Made by a program: the position numbers and the translations under genes
DNA from: Arthrinium phaeospermum
Lineage: Eukaryota; Ascomycota; Sordariomycetes; Amphisphaeriales; Apiosporaceae
Direction: 5' to 3'
Length of the DNA: 64,000 nt
Assembly (NCBI GenBank): GCA_006503535.1
Contig: QYRS01000008.1
Span: 62,001 to 126,000, forward strand
Shown: in pieces, positions 26,542 through 37,887 of the stretch
How the letters are laid out: the number at the start of each line of letters is the position of its first letter
How positions within the stretch are numbered: position 1 is the first letter of the stretch
The notes under the pieces: generated by a model
The model's database searches: none
What the model was told of the DNA's origin: nothing
Seen by the model: only the letters and a program-made list of their open reading frames with translations

Positions 26542-28086
26542 ATGTCGTCGACAAGCTTGCTCATGACGATGCCTTTGGAGGTTTTGCTTTCCATTTCCTA
26601 CTACTTGACGACTACAGACTACTGCAATCTTCGCCAGTCCTGCAAGCACATCGAGGCTTCCCTTCACTCCTCATTCGCCAAGGAGTACTTCTCCAAGCGG
26701 CAGTTCATCTTGACAGAGTTCAGCTTGCAGGCCCTTGTTGACATATCGAGATCCAAGTTCTCGCCATACTTGACACACATCATTTTCGCTGCTGAGCGGC
26801 CAGTATGGGGAAGACCGCATTCGGCCGTGGACAGCACCACCGAGGCCTCAAGGAGACTACGAATGCGCCAGGAATACAGCAACCACACCAACCTCACTAG
26901 CTTCAGTCGTGACTTGGAGATGGTGGCCGAGGCATTTAGCAACTTGCCTAACCTTGAGACAATTGGAATGCGGGACTTCAATTCTCGTACTCGTTTCCGC
27001 GACCATCTCAGTGGCATGGAATGGAGAAGTTACGGCGCCAACACCTACCAACGAGACACCGGCTTGGCCCTGGCTAGAGCCTCGCCTCCTGGACCCTTTG
27101 GCCCTGCGCAGTTGTCCCTGGACAACAATTGGCCTCTGTATGAGGCCCGACTCTTTATTGGCCTCCTCCAGGCCCTGGGGAAGTCGGGCTCACACCCCAA
27201 GAGATTCGAGGTTATCCTGAGAAACATTGGTCTTTTCGACATGGCCTTCAACCTACCCCGGTTCTCTGAAACATTCATTGACCCTGTTCTGGCTCGGTTG
27301 GATACTTTGTTCTTGGATTTAAGCGAAGACCAGTATCCCGCCATGACACGTTCTGGTCCAGATCAGGCGCCATCTAATTGCACCAATTACTTCCTAAGGG
27401 GTTTTCTTTCGAGACTACCAGCTCTTTCATCGTTGAGATTGAACTTCGCCATGTCCGACCACCGCAAAACCTGCGACTTCCTGTCATGGCTCGCCTCGCC
27501 GTTGCCGTTGACGGCCAACAGCGACAACGAAGGATGTGACTATGCCGGACTCTCTCCCCCACCACCTGTTGCATTCTCCAGCCTGAAGCAACTTGATCTA
27601 GGGAAGGCGTCGATTAGTATGGACGTCTTGACTTGTTTGGTAAACAAGTTCCAGCCCAGCCTGCAGGGCCTCAGTTTCTACAAGGTGACGCTCCTGAAGG
27701 GGGCCGAAGTATCTGATTCGCTTGGAAAAGTGAATTTATGGACCAGAGCCCTACGTCACTTAATCAAGTCGAGCATGGCTCTTAAAAGCCTCAGACTTGA
27801 CACGGTCTACCAAGACCATGCCCACCAAACGCTGCATATTCAATTCAAGGACACAGCTCGACCTCGGTCGAGGACCCTGTCCTGGTGGAGAGGGCAGGAC
27901 AAAGAGAATGGGCTGAAGGATATGGCCAACAACATGGTCATTGATTGGCCTGAATCCGATGACGAGAGTATGGATGATGAAGGTAAGGAATTCGAAAAAC
28001 TCAAAAAGAAAAGACAGAAAGACAAGAAACCCCCATTTTGCTAACACTGCGTAGACTCCGTCGATGAACTGGATGACGACGAAGAT

Positions 28087-28119
<33 letters not shown>

Positions 28120-28122
28120 TAG
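26542..28122 (+). CDS. F-box/LRR-like protein with acidic tail
   Basis: Predicted 502-residue protein starting MTMPLEVLLSISYYLTTTDYCNLRQSCKHIEASLHSSF, a clear F-box (SCF ligase adaptor). Leucine-rich segments follow (NLPNLETIGMRDF, LSSLRLNFAMSDHR, SLKQLDLGKASIS, SLQGLSFYKVTLLK, LKSLRLDTVYQ). Exons are 26542-27982 and 28055-28122. The spliced end is DSVDELDDDEDEDEDEDE, encoded by a GAGGAC tandem. If the intron (27983-28054, donor GTAAGG, acceptor GCGTAG) is retained, the protein instead ends in a basic Lys-rich tail and a stop at 28044. The substrate is unknown. Confidence 0.8.
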
Positions 28123-28559
28123 GAATCTGGTTGACGAATCTTCGGGAGAAGCAACCCAAAGTACAACCAACTGTCCCGTGTATGACTGCCCCATCGTCCG
28201 TCCTGATGGTACTCATTCTGTTGTCAGCTGCCAATAGAATAATTGCTGTTGAAGGTAACTGGTGATAGGAAGGCTATTACGTCGCCTCCCCTGCCGAGAG
28301 TTTTTTCTATGGTCGACCACTATAGGTGGTCAAAGAATCGACCGTGAGTCGAAACAGTACCACATTTTGTCGTCCAGTCTTATTTGCAATAGCTAGCAGG
28401 TGGGACTCGTGCCCACGATGCCCGAATAGATAAAGTGTTAGATGTACATATCAGGAAATGCGTGTGTACTTGAGGAAAAACCTGGTTTTGACAAGACATC
28501 TACGACAATATATACCGATTGATCCACTAGTTGGCCGCCGGCTTCTGGCTCAGCGGCAT
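28123..28559. other. intergenic region
   Basis: 3' flank of the F-box/LRR gene, ending where the P450-like relic starts. No other gene is supported. A CAGAGTCG-type inverted arrangement near 28312-28345 (TGGTCGACCACTATAGGTGGTC) could form a small hairpin but is not interpretable. Confidence 0.4.
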
Positions 28560-29110
28560 GTTCTACTGAAAACCGGTGGTTCGAACGATCTGCCTTCGCT
28601 TGACGGCGCCTGCTGGGAGGACGGTGGAGGTGGTGTCGGAACTCGCAATCATGAGCGACTCGCACTCTCCGTACAGCTCCTCCTGCTCGTATTACTTGCC
28701 CGTTTCCGGGTCGACGGCGCGGAGCAAATGTCCCTGCGCTGTCCAGTATCGGCATTCTACCCCTCTACCTTCGTGCTGTTACGTGTCGTCAATGCTTCGA
28801 CGGTACGGGGAGCGGCCTCGTAGTATGAATTCTTCTTGGCATTGCCATCTGGATCGAGAATGGTTCTGTATGCCGTGGGGGTCTTCACAAGCACACTATT
28901 CGGGCGATACCGGAACGCTGGACCTGTTATGGCTCAGCCATACGTTTGTTCACAAGAAGTAGGACAGGACCTCCCGTATCTTTCCTGCAGGGACCCGGGC
29001 CAGACATGGCGGCCCTCTTGCAGTGTGTCAATACGAAGGCCACCCTGTCAGGCGAGCCCAGAAGGCACAGGGTACTTGGCAAGTGGGAGATAACACAGAC
29101 GAGATACTAC
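28560..29110 (-). pseudogene. cytochrome P450 relic
   Basis: Read on the minus strand, pieces of a fungal cytochrome P450 are visible in order but in different frames. Near 29060-29085 is HLAKYPVP (proline-rich membrane-anchor junction) followed by LTGWPSY and a stop; at about 28785-28915 is RYRPNSVLVKTPTAYRTI then DPDGNAKKNSYYEAAPRTV (N-terminal beta sheet and helices A-B); at about 28620-28720 is AVDPETGK, an in-frame TAA (28692-28694), then YEQEELYGECESLMIASSDTTSTVL, the I-helix with the oxygen-binding SSDTTS. About 200 residues between these blocks are missing, and no K-helix ExxR or haem-Cys motif follows. This is a dead, internally deleted gene. Family and order are from motif recognition; the former substrate is unknown. 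Confidence 0.75.
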
Positions 29111-30040
29111 TGCTGCAACAAAATGGGCGCAGAGGGTAGAAGCTGCCGCAGCGGTAGCAGGGCCTGACTAAGCCTGACTATTCGGAGCGGACCAAAGGGA
29201 GGGGAGAGAGCACCCAGGTTATTATAATGCAGCGTCTATTGTTTCCTGTACACACATGCTGCATTTACTTGATGCTTGGAGGCATGTCGACTTTGGATGG
29301 TCTCCAACCAAGCTTCCTCATTAGGGGAGGCGGCTCGATTATTGCTGCAAGTCTGTGGAGGCAAGGCAAGCTTTACACAAAGTGATGGGAAGCATATTGT
29401 AAGACAAAGACAAGGTCGCAGTGCTCTACATTGCGACTCTGACTGCTGGCCTCACGACTAACCCCCAAGTCGACAACCCCTTGCTTGACCTTTCACTATT
29501 GGCTCAATAAGGTAGGCAGCCTTAAGCTCCTCGGCACGGCATCGCAGTTGACAAGGGATGCCTATAAACAGAGGCTGACTTTGTTGTGTTGATTGACTCG
29601 GAACTGGATTGACTGACGTGTAGAAACTAATAAGAATGTGAATAGGGGCGGGCAGAGGAACCACACCAGCCAGGCGCCAGAAGGCCTACCTGTTCATGTC
29701 AACCGACAAGCCATTCGGCGCAACGGGGTCAATCTAGCCACAAGTGTGTGCCGGCAGGACGGCAAAATGGTTTGCGCCCTCCCCTCAGGATTATAGACTA
29801 TCTATGTAATCGTTTCCATGGACCTGAAAATGCAATGCGCTGGTCAGGGGCCAAGAGACCCCTGCTAAGAACGCCTTTGCCCATGTGATTGACGCCTCTT
29901 TGATGATACCGTGAAACTCCGTTCGGATGCAGAATCCTCGCAACACTCCAGAAAAGCAGTCTCGCTATCGACGAGACAACACAACCCGCTAGATACATGC
30001 AAAATCTCGAAACCTAGCATCGCAATAGCCGGCCGACGTA
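29111..30040. other. intergenic region
   Basis: 930 bp between the P450 relic and the SPT2 stop codon. Possible further decayed DNA; I see no recognisable coding motif in any frame. Confidence 0.5.
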
Positions 30041-31313
30041 TTATCGAATGCCTGACCGCTTCTTCTTCTCTTCCTTCTGCCTCTTCAGTTCCTCGAGAAG
30101 CTTTTCTTCTCGGCGATCCTCCAACCTCGCTGCCCTCTCTGCCCTCGACTCTTCGTCATAGATATCGTCCATGCCTGCTTCCATGTCACTCGAGCCATCC
30201 GAGGCGTAGTCGTACTGGCGCGCATACGGATTATCTTCGTCTTCGTCATCAACCACGAAGTCGTCCATGTCCTCGTCGTATTCTTCCCTATCACGGTCGC
30301 GACGAGCGGCTTTAGGCGGAGCAAGGAGTCCCCCGGGAGCGCGTCTGGATGCTGGCCCCTTCCCGGAACTTGTGAATTTCTTCGCAGGCGGTGCTGAGCG
30401 TGCCGTGCCGGAATAACCTGTCATGACAGGCCCCTTCTTCTTTTTCTCAGGTGCATCGCTGCCAGAGGAGGTAGGCCGGCTCTTGCTGCCGCTCTTGGCA
30501 TCGCCAGCAGCACCGTTCCTGGGCACGGACCGAGAACCCTTCACTTGCGAAGCGCCACCCTGAGCTGGCCCTTTCGTGCTCGTTCCATTGGCAGCCGGCT
30601 TCTTCACACCTTTGGTAGTCTCCCTCTCCCTCTCCTTCTTTGGCAAGGGCTTTTCGAGCGCTTTGTGTTGAATAATCCCTGCTTTGGGCATGATTTGCTG
30701 GGCCTTCGCACCTCGGGCCATGATCTCGGCGAAAGAGCCCTTCTTGGGTGCCTTGGATGGTTCTGGTGCATTAGAAGTAGTGGGCGAAGGCCTTGCTGGA
30801 GCATTCTTGGAAGCAGCCGTAGAGGAAGGGGGCTTCGGTCGTTCGGTCAGGTCTCTCCTGGCAGGCGGGGGCACACCGGTCTGGCGATTTGCGGTGGCGG
30901 TGCCTGCGTAGGGTTTTGAGCTTGCCGGTGCCGCAGATGCAGATCGCTGCCCGGCTTGAGATGTAGAGGATTTGGCGGTGGGATTGGGAAGACGACCGGC
31001 TGTAGGAGAGGGCTTCCGGGATAGTGAGGATCGCGGTGGTGCTCCATTTTGCTGGGTTCTGGGGGCTTTGATGTTTGCACTACTACTTGCATCATCGTCG
31101 GCTTTGCGCTTTAAACCAACAGCTGTGGACGTCTTGACGGCTGAGGGCGTGCTGCTGGCGGTGGCCTTCTCGCCTGTAATTTCGGCTAATAAATCGGAAA
31201 TCTGCGGAGACACGGAATTGTCAACACTTCAAAATTTGCATGACCGAAGCCTAAGGTTGTGCCTGAGCTAACCCATCGTAGGATGACGAGAATGGCGTTT
31301 ACTTACCGGCATC
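30041..31313 (-). CDS. SPT2: SPT2-type histone chaperone
   Basis: Chromatin protein that binds H3-H4 and helps nucleosome reassembly behind RNA polymerase II. Predicted 388 residues. Exon 1 is only 6 nt (31313-31308, Met-Pro), then a 106-bp intron (donor GTAAGT, acceptor CCGCAG), then 31201-30041; the joined start MPISDLLAEITGEK is the conserved fungal SPT2 N-terminus. The middle is long, basic and disordered (Ser/Pro/Lys/Ala-rich, with KKGSFAEIMARGAKAQ as an ordered island). The C-terminal SPT2 domain is visible: ARRDRDREEYDEDMDDFVVDDEDED, then the acidic linker and DIYDEESRAERAARLEDRREEKLLEELKRQKEEKKKR, a charged helix pair. Without the 6-nt exon the next in-frame ATG-like start would include intron sequence. 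Confidence 0.88.
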
Positions 31314-32966
31314 TTGATCAGTTACTAACTATAGTACTCTCTCAATCGGAACGTTGAGGGACTGCGCAGGAGCGATGGGGTTGCTGTCAGACGGAGTCGT
31401 GTGCCAGGGACATGATAGAAAATGTAGTCATGCGTGGTGGCGCTGCGCTCACTAAAGATAGCGCGACTGTTCTGTTTTCTGGTTGGTAAAGCTCGGATGT
31501 GAACAGGCTCAAGGATCGAGGTGCTTTGATGGGCGAGGATGCAGCGGCCGTGAAGAAGGATGCACGCGATCCCGAACTGCTGAGGGAAGGGTAGGGAAGG
31601 GAAGGGAAGGGAAGTAGAGAGTGTGTGAAGGAAGTTCGGAAAGAAAGAAGGTTGTTCTTATGGACAGACAGAGACTCGACTCTCTGGCGATAATGGAGAA
31701 CCACGTCCTCTCATAGGCTGGGCTCGGGATTGGACGAGCCTCTAAGGATGCGCTAGCCCGAATTTAGGTACCAGTCATGAAAGGTTAGTGCAGACAGACA
31801 GGTAGCAGACAGGCAGAGACCAGTCAGTCTGTCAGTCAGTCGTATTGAAGAGACCTCCAGCAGTCCGGAACTAAAGTTTGGTTGCAAAGGGGACGGCAAA
31901 AACCCGGTTAAGGATTACATAATAACACTTGAGTTCATGACATAACCGACATAGAGTGCATAAATGCACAAGACATGCATGGGGACATGGAATGTGCTGG
32001 ATATGAACTGAATTGCCCAAAGCAGCTAGTCCCACAGGGACCAACAAGACAAGGCAGATGTGGAGGCCATTTGATGCCCATGTCGTAGCTTTGCACCGCA
32101 TTCCTCTATCCTCGTGGTATTGGAGGAGTAGGCTGTTTATCAGCCCCTTGACGAGGGAGCTACCTAGCTACCTACTTCCCAGCAAGAGGTAACATGAATC
32201 TGTCACAATCGACTTGTATACAAGTATACATGACGTACCTGGGTGGAAGCAGCCACTTTATAGTACCCGACACTTAGCTAGACCTATGTATCTACCCTTC
32301 AAGTGTCGCAAAGGGGGAAAAGAAGCAAAGACACATAGGATTTACACCGTCCTGAGATTCGGGGGAGTGGGCTTCGAGTAGGCATGGTGCATTTGTTCTT
32401 TCCCTCCATGCGAAGGATAATATTGGTCAGATCGGGATAAAGAAGTCGTCGCTCTGTGACAGGCAAGAGGATATCTATTTGATGTACTGACCTACATGGC
32501 CTACCTATTGGTGTATGTATGCACTCACTGCTCACTGCAAACTGAATGGCGGGGTTCAAATGGGACAGACAGAGCTGGGTCACCTCGGCCCAATCAGAAC
32601 AGAGAGTGAGCTTGTAGGAAGGGCGACCCTAATCAGGTGACTCTTATCGGCCAAAGTGGAGCACCGGGAAAATCGATGCACCCACCAGGACACAGGCAGC
32701 CCACCTAATTTTGGAGGGCTGCTTGAAAGAGGCCGAACTTTTCTCAAGGCACTGGGAGAACAGAATTATTCCATCACCAAACCACCCCCCAAATAACAAA
32801 TTTCCTCACGGACTCGAAGACTTCAGTCTCCGCCCCAACTCGCGGTTAAATTGATTGATTTCTCAAGTTCACCCAAGACAATCTGTAAGTGGCTTTTTCC
32901 GCAGCACTTGGATCTGGAATTTGGAAACTCATCTAACACGAACCCGTCTAGTCACCATCTTCCAAA
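31314..32966. other. divergent intergenic region and ribosomal P2 leader
   Basis: 1.65 kb between the SPT2 start (minus) and the P2 start (plus). It contains a GGAAG tandem (about 31586-31613), CAGA/GTCA short tandems (31790-31840) and a probable leader intron of the P2 gene at 32885-32951 (donor GTAAGT, acceptor GTCTAG). No separate gene is seen. Confidence 0.6.
32885..32951 (+). other. probable 5'-UTR intron of the P2 gene
   Basis: GTAAGT donor at 32885, CTAACAC branch-like site and TCTAG acceptor at 32951, 15 bp before the P2 start codon. Leader introns are common in fungal ribosomal protein genes; this one is inferred from signals alone. Confidence 0.5.
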
Positions 32967-33377
32967 ATGAAGCACCTCGCAGCTTACATGCTCCTCACCC
33001 TTGGCGGTAACGCCTCGCCCTCCGCTGCCAACATCAAGGAGGTTCTCCAGTCCGTCGGTATCGACGCTGAGGAGGAGCGTCTCGAGAAGCTCCTCTCCGA
33101 GCTCAAGGACAAGGACATCCAGGAGGTACGGCATATTTTCCCTCATCCCCGCGAACTGCCAATGCAATCCGCATATGTGATTACTAACATGACTATCTAC
33201 TAGCTGATCTCCGAGGGTTCCTCCAAGCTTGCTTCCGTCCCTAGCGGCGGTGCCGGTGGCGCCGCTTCCGGAGGTGCCGCCGCCGCCGGTGGTGCCGCCG
33301 AGGCCCCCAAGGAGGAGGAGAAGGAAGAGGAGAAGGAGGAGTCCGACGAGGATATGGGCTTCGGTCTCTTCGATTAA
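32967..33377 (+). CDS. 60S acidic ribosomal protein P2
   Basis: Stalk protein of the large cytosolic ribosomal subunit; P1/P2 dimers on P0 recruit and stimulate translation GTPases. Exons are 32967-33125 and 33204-33377 (intron 33126-33203, donor GTACGG, acceptor CTACTAG), giving 110 residues, the usual length. It opens [15 protein letters not shown] and has [31 protein letters not shown] (dimerisation domain of P2), then an Ala/Gly hinge, an acidic stretch and the universal C-terminal peptide [12 protein letters not shown]1 differs at the N-terminus (no MKHLAAY), so this is P2. Confidence 0.95.
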
Positions 33378-34386
33378 GCGAATCGTCTCGGATCACGACG
33401 CTTACGGAACACTGAAGAAGTTTTGCGAAAATGAGACTGCGATGATCTGGCATGGGATCGGCATTAGGTATTCAAGCATCTTGCGCTTCTTGCAAAAGAC
33501 GACTGCTGGATGCTCAGGAACGTTTAGGTCAATCATGGCCATGAAATGACACAGTCCGACTTCTCAGACAACAAAAACCCTCCTCCTATGACCGATGAAA
33601 TGTGACGAGCTTCGTATGTTTCCAACTTCACCATGATCCTAACTGTCAAGCAAGGTAGGCAATCCCAGCTGCGGCAGTCTGTGTAACTTTACAGTGTGAC
33701 TTTACCGAGTCAATGTATTCACTTGTTGCCTTGATCGCGTGGCCATCTCTTATAAATGTGCCTATTGTTGAATATGTTTTGAGTACAGACTTATATATAA
33801 ATAAGTGGATATATATTGGAATGATGCATTCTGTACATACATGCGCTGTACCGAAATGGAGTTGTTCACGGAGATAACGCTGGGCAAGGGCCCAGGCAAA
33901 TACATATGTCAGGCCAATGAGTTATGCGCCATAAGCTGGAGGTCATTAAACTCTTAGCATGGTAAAGTTGGAAGCGACCCCACTTCCTTCCCACTGTTTC
34001 CCGAGCAACGCCCTATGCGTGTCTGATTGGGCGATGGAGCACAACCCAACAAGAAGAGCCACGACAAGGATTCCCTTTTGACCCAAGCTCGTACCCACGA
34101 GATGCAACGCGAACCCATAATCTTTTGCATGCGCGCCCGCATTGCTGCAATCTCCCTCCAGATCGCAATTCTTCGACTATGAGCAGTCCCGACGCGTAGA
34201 ACATTGCTAACATCGGCCCAATTGACTGCCATCATATTACTTCGACGTCTTCGCTTTGCCGGTCGCGCCCTTGTTTTGGTTAAACCACAAGTCCGTTTGT
34301 TCCGCGATTAATCCTTACGAGATCGTCAATTTTTTTCAATACGGGCCTCAGGAAAGAATCACCAGAGATAACAACTGGACATTGGG
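33378..34386. other. intergenic region
   Basis: About 1 kb between P2 and MPS1, both on the plus strand: the P2 3' untranslated region followed by the MPS1 promoter and leader. Open frames on the minus strand (for example 33954-34235) have no recognisable motif. Confidence 0.6.
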
Positions 34387-37175
34387 ATGACGACCACGTC
34401 CCCCGCATCCGTTGGCTCGAGCCATCAATCTGTGCCATCGCGGAAACCTTCGTTAAGATCAGGTTTGAGGAGAGCGTCCTCACGATCACAACTCGACCGT
34501 GCCCTCTCGAATTCGGCCGCCCATTCGAATCACGCGTCTTCCAGGTCTCAATATGCCGCAAACACCACTTCCCATGCGGACAGCTCCGATGACGAGATAC
34601 CTGTGCCTATGAAGCTCAGCGCACTCACCAAAGCCTTGCTAAGCGATGGCGGGTCCGCCGACCAACAACGTGCAGGCCACCAGTCCATGGCTACATCGGC
34701 AGCTACACGAGGAGTTCGGACTAGAGCGCAGAGCCATCGCCCTTCTTCCCCTGTGTTAGCGGCACCAAAACAGCCTCAAGAAGTTGAGAAGCCTGTCAAG
34801 AGGCGCAGTATCCTGAACACATCAGCAGCATCCCGGGCGGAGGAGAGGCGACATACAAGAGCGAGTAGTGCCCAGCTATCTTCCCGACCCACCTCGCCAG
34901 CACGCAGTCAAGCCAGCCATGACGGGAACAGCCCTGTGCGGAAGAGAGTTGTGAGGCTAAGCACCACTCCGGGTGTCGCAGCGCAGTTTGGCACAGTAGA
35001 GCCATCAAAGCGGCGATCCACCTCCCTATCTGCCTCTCAGAGGGGGGCTGCTAGGCCACCAAGCCGAGAGAGTGTGGTGGAGGAACGGGCGAGTGCTTCA
35101 GAAATCCGGGACGTGAACACACCTGTTGCCCAGGCTCCTAGGAGCGTTCGCATTGCGGTTGGCTCTTCCGGCGGGAGGGGTCACTCATCCGGATCGTCGT
35201 CCAGAAGGACAGATCCTGCATCCCAACAGCAATCCGAGAACGATGCGCCCGAAGAACCCCTCACCGGCCAGCGTCCTCGGTCTGGCCTTGGCCATGGCAG
35301 CGGGTCACGACCTGGGTCTCATGGATCGAAGACACGAGCAGAGGAAAGCCAGGCTCTGCAGAGTGCCATGCGTGTCAAGAGAGTGGGGAAAATACCCGGA
35401 AGTTTCCTGAGCGGACCGGCGCGACGAGGCCGGAGGCGTCAAAGCGAGGAAGATGGCGAGAACGAGGGCGAGATGTTGCCTCTGAGCCAGGAGGAACCAG
35501 AAAGCCAACTTCCGCAGGACATTCTCGACCTAGAAGCAGCCGACAACCTCGCTTCGTCCTATTATGTGCCAGACCGCATCGCCTCTGGCAGCCCCCCCAG
35601 TGTGAAAGGCTTTTCCAGACGCGACCCCGAAGCATCTGTCGCCGAGCAAGGACAAAGCATACTGTCTAGGCGGACGTCGCCAGACCGAGAGGATGTTCCT
35701 ATCCCACACCATAAGGTTCCACCGCCACTTTCGGACTTGGCTGCCCAGAATGGCCAAGAAAACGATGCGCCTCCCACCTTCAGAAGGAACAAGGGTCTGG
35801 AAAGCAGTATCCTCGAACAGAGTGCTGCCAAGGCATCTTCCCGGCCGATGAGCGCGCAAATGGGATCCATGCGACCTACTTCCCCCGAGCGGAAGCCTCT
35901 GACATCCCTCAACCAGAACACCCCGAGAAGGGCTGCCCCTGCACCTCCGCCAAAGATGTCCATGCTGGAGGCGGCCACTTCTACAGCTGGAGCGGCTACT
36001 ACCCAACAGGCATCTAGAAAGAGGAACTATATGAAAGTCAATGGCAAATACTACACCCGGATCGACTCACTTGGCCGCGGCGGGAGTGCCAAGGTATACC
36101 GCGTCGCCGCAGATAACGGGAAAATGTTTGCTCTGAAGCGAGTGTCCACCGAGAACGCGGATCCTATGACGATCCGCGGCTTCAAGGGGGAGATTGACTT
36201 GCTCAAGAAGCTGAACAGCGTCGACAGAGTCATCAGTCTGATTGATTGGGAAATGAATGAAGAGAAGCAGGCTCTCAGCTTGGTCAGTCGGCCCGTTTCT
36301 CGCTTACGCTGCGTCAATAGCTAACATACCGGCAGGTTATGGAAATGGGAGAACTGGACTTCAACTCGCTTCTACGGCAGCGTTACTCGTCCGAGACGTC
36401 ACAGTTTGACCCCGTCTTTGTTCGTTACTACTGGCAGGAGATGCTCGAGTGCCTTGCTGCAGTGCACTCGTGTGACATAGTCCACTCCGACTTGAAGCCT
36501 GCCAACTTCGTCGTGGTTCACGGGCGTCTCAAGCTAATCGACTTCGGCATTGCCAATGCCATCCAGACTGACGAAACGGTCAATGTCCACCGGGAAACGC
36601 AGATTGGAACGCCAAATTACATGAGTCCCGAGTCGTTGCTCGATTCTAACACGATGGGGCCCGACGGTCGTCGCATCAGCTCCAGCAGCCGGGTTCCCGG
36701 CGCCCCGAAGCTTATGAAGTTGGGCAAGCCAAGCGATGTTTGGAGTCTGGGCTGTATACTTTACCAATTGGTCTACGGCAGCCCACCTTTCGGCCACATC
36801 CCCAACCAGATGCAGCGATGCCAGGCCATCATCGACTGGAACTACCCCATCTCCTTCAAGGACCGCGGCATGGGAAACGTGCCGGTATCGCCCAGCTTGC
36901 TGCGTACGATGCGACGGTGTCTGACCCGGGACCGGGATCTACGACCCACGTGCCGCGAATTGCTGAGTTCGCAGGATCCATTCTTATATCCTGTCGAGTG
37001 TGGCGAGGGGCAGCTGCCGCTGAGTGAGGAGCTGCTTGGCCGCATCATCCAGAGTGTAGTCACCAGATGCAAGGAAAGGATGCCCACTGAAGCCGAGGCG
37101 CTCAGTGTGTGGCCTAGTGCGTACTGGGGCAGCATTGCAAAGGCTGTCGGGAGGGACCTTGGCCGGTCTGGATAG
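34387..37175 (+). CDS. MPS1: dual-specificity kinase, MPS1/TTK family
   Basis: Spindle-assembly-checkpoint and spindle-pole-duplication kinase. Exons are 34387-36282 and 36336-37175 (53-bp intron, donor GTCAGT, acceptor GGCAG), giving 911 residues. The first 540 residues are disordered (Ser/Arg/Pro-rich, as in yeast Mps1). The C-terminal kinase domain has YYTRIDSLGRGGSAKVYRV (glycine loop), FALKRV (catalytic Lys), HSDLKPANFVVV, LKLIDFGIAN (DFG), the activation-segment TQIGTPNYMSPES, and SDVWSLGCILYQLVYG. The DFG-to-APE equivalent and the HSDLKPANF motif are typical of MPS1/TTK. The C-terminal tail is short. Long antisense frames inside the disordered part are not genes. Confidence 0.9.
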
Positions 37176-37887
37176 AGACTGTGGTGGTTCAGGCTAGCAT
37201 ATATACTTGGGCTACGGTCACCACCATGGCATGACTGGATATTCAACACGAAGGGACGAACAAGGGACAACTTTGAATGCATGAACGAGTAGTTGGGCTG
37301 CACACTGGTTGGGTGGGCAAGGGATCCTTTTTCGCTTTTTGATATTTGTGTTTTTGAGGGGCGGGCGGGGCGCATCGCCGGCCCGGCTCCCTTCTATGTT
37401 TGTCGTCGTTCGTTCATCGTGCCAAAGGCGGATCTCGCCATGGCCGCGGAGTTTCTTGGGGAGCTTTTTGGCATAAGACGGTCGAGGCATCTTGTTGGTT
37501 TATTGCTCATTGCGCGTTATATCTATATTCCCCCTTTGACGCGGCAGTCGTTTCACCCTGCGCTCTTTTCTTCCCTCCTTCCAGAGTGTCTAATACAAGA
37601 TTTCAACATGGATATGAGGTCTCGAGATGTTGGTCAAGTGCTGCTGCTTCCTTTGATTGCTTATTATACAGATAGGTGTCACATTGCCTAGTCAAGGGTC
37701 TCTTAAAACCCTCCAAGTTGAGTCTACAAAGTCTGTACAGGTTGGTGATAGATGATACGCCATGGCATTTGTGACAGCAGAATCGGCGACCAGTTTATCC
37801 TCCCTGGCATATATACCGATGTGGCATGTGAATGTGTCCCAATCGGCTGTTGCCCATGAGGGTTGCTCTCCGAAGCACAGCTTGCCC
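37176..37887. other. intergenic region between convergent genes
   Basis: 712 bp between the stops of MPS1 (plus) and the mitochondrial L21 gene (minus). It should carry both 3' untranslated regions. No gene is supported. Confidence 0.6.

Noticed and set aside
28570..28600. GGTTCGAAC, resembling a tRNA T-loop
   Set aside because: The flanking stems do not pair and no anticodon or D arm fits; the sequence is inside the P450 relic.
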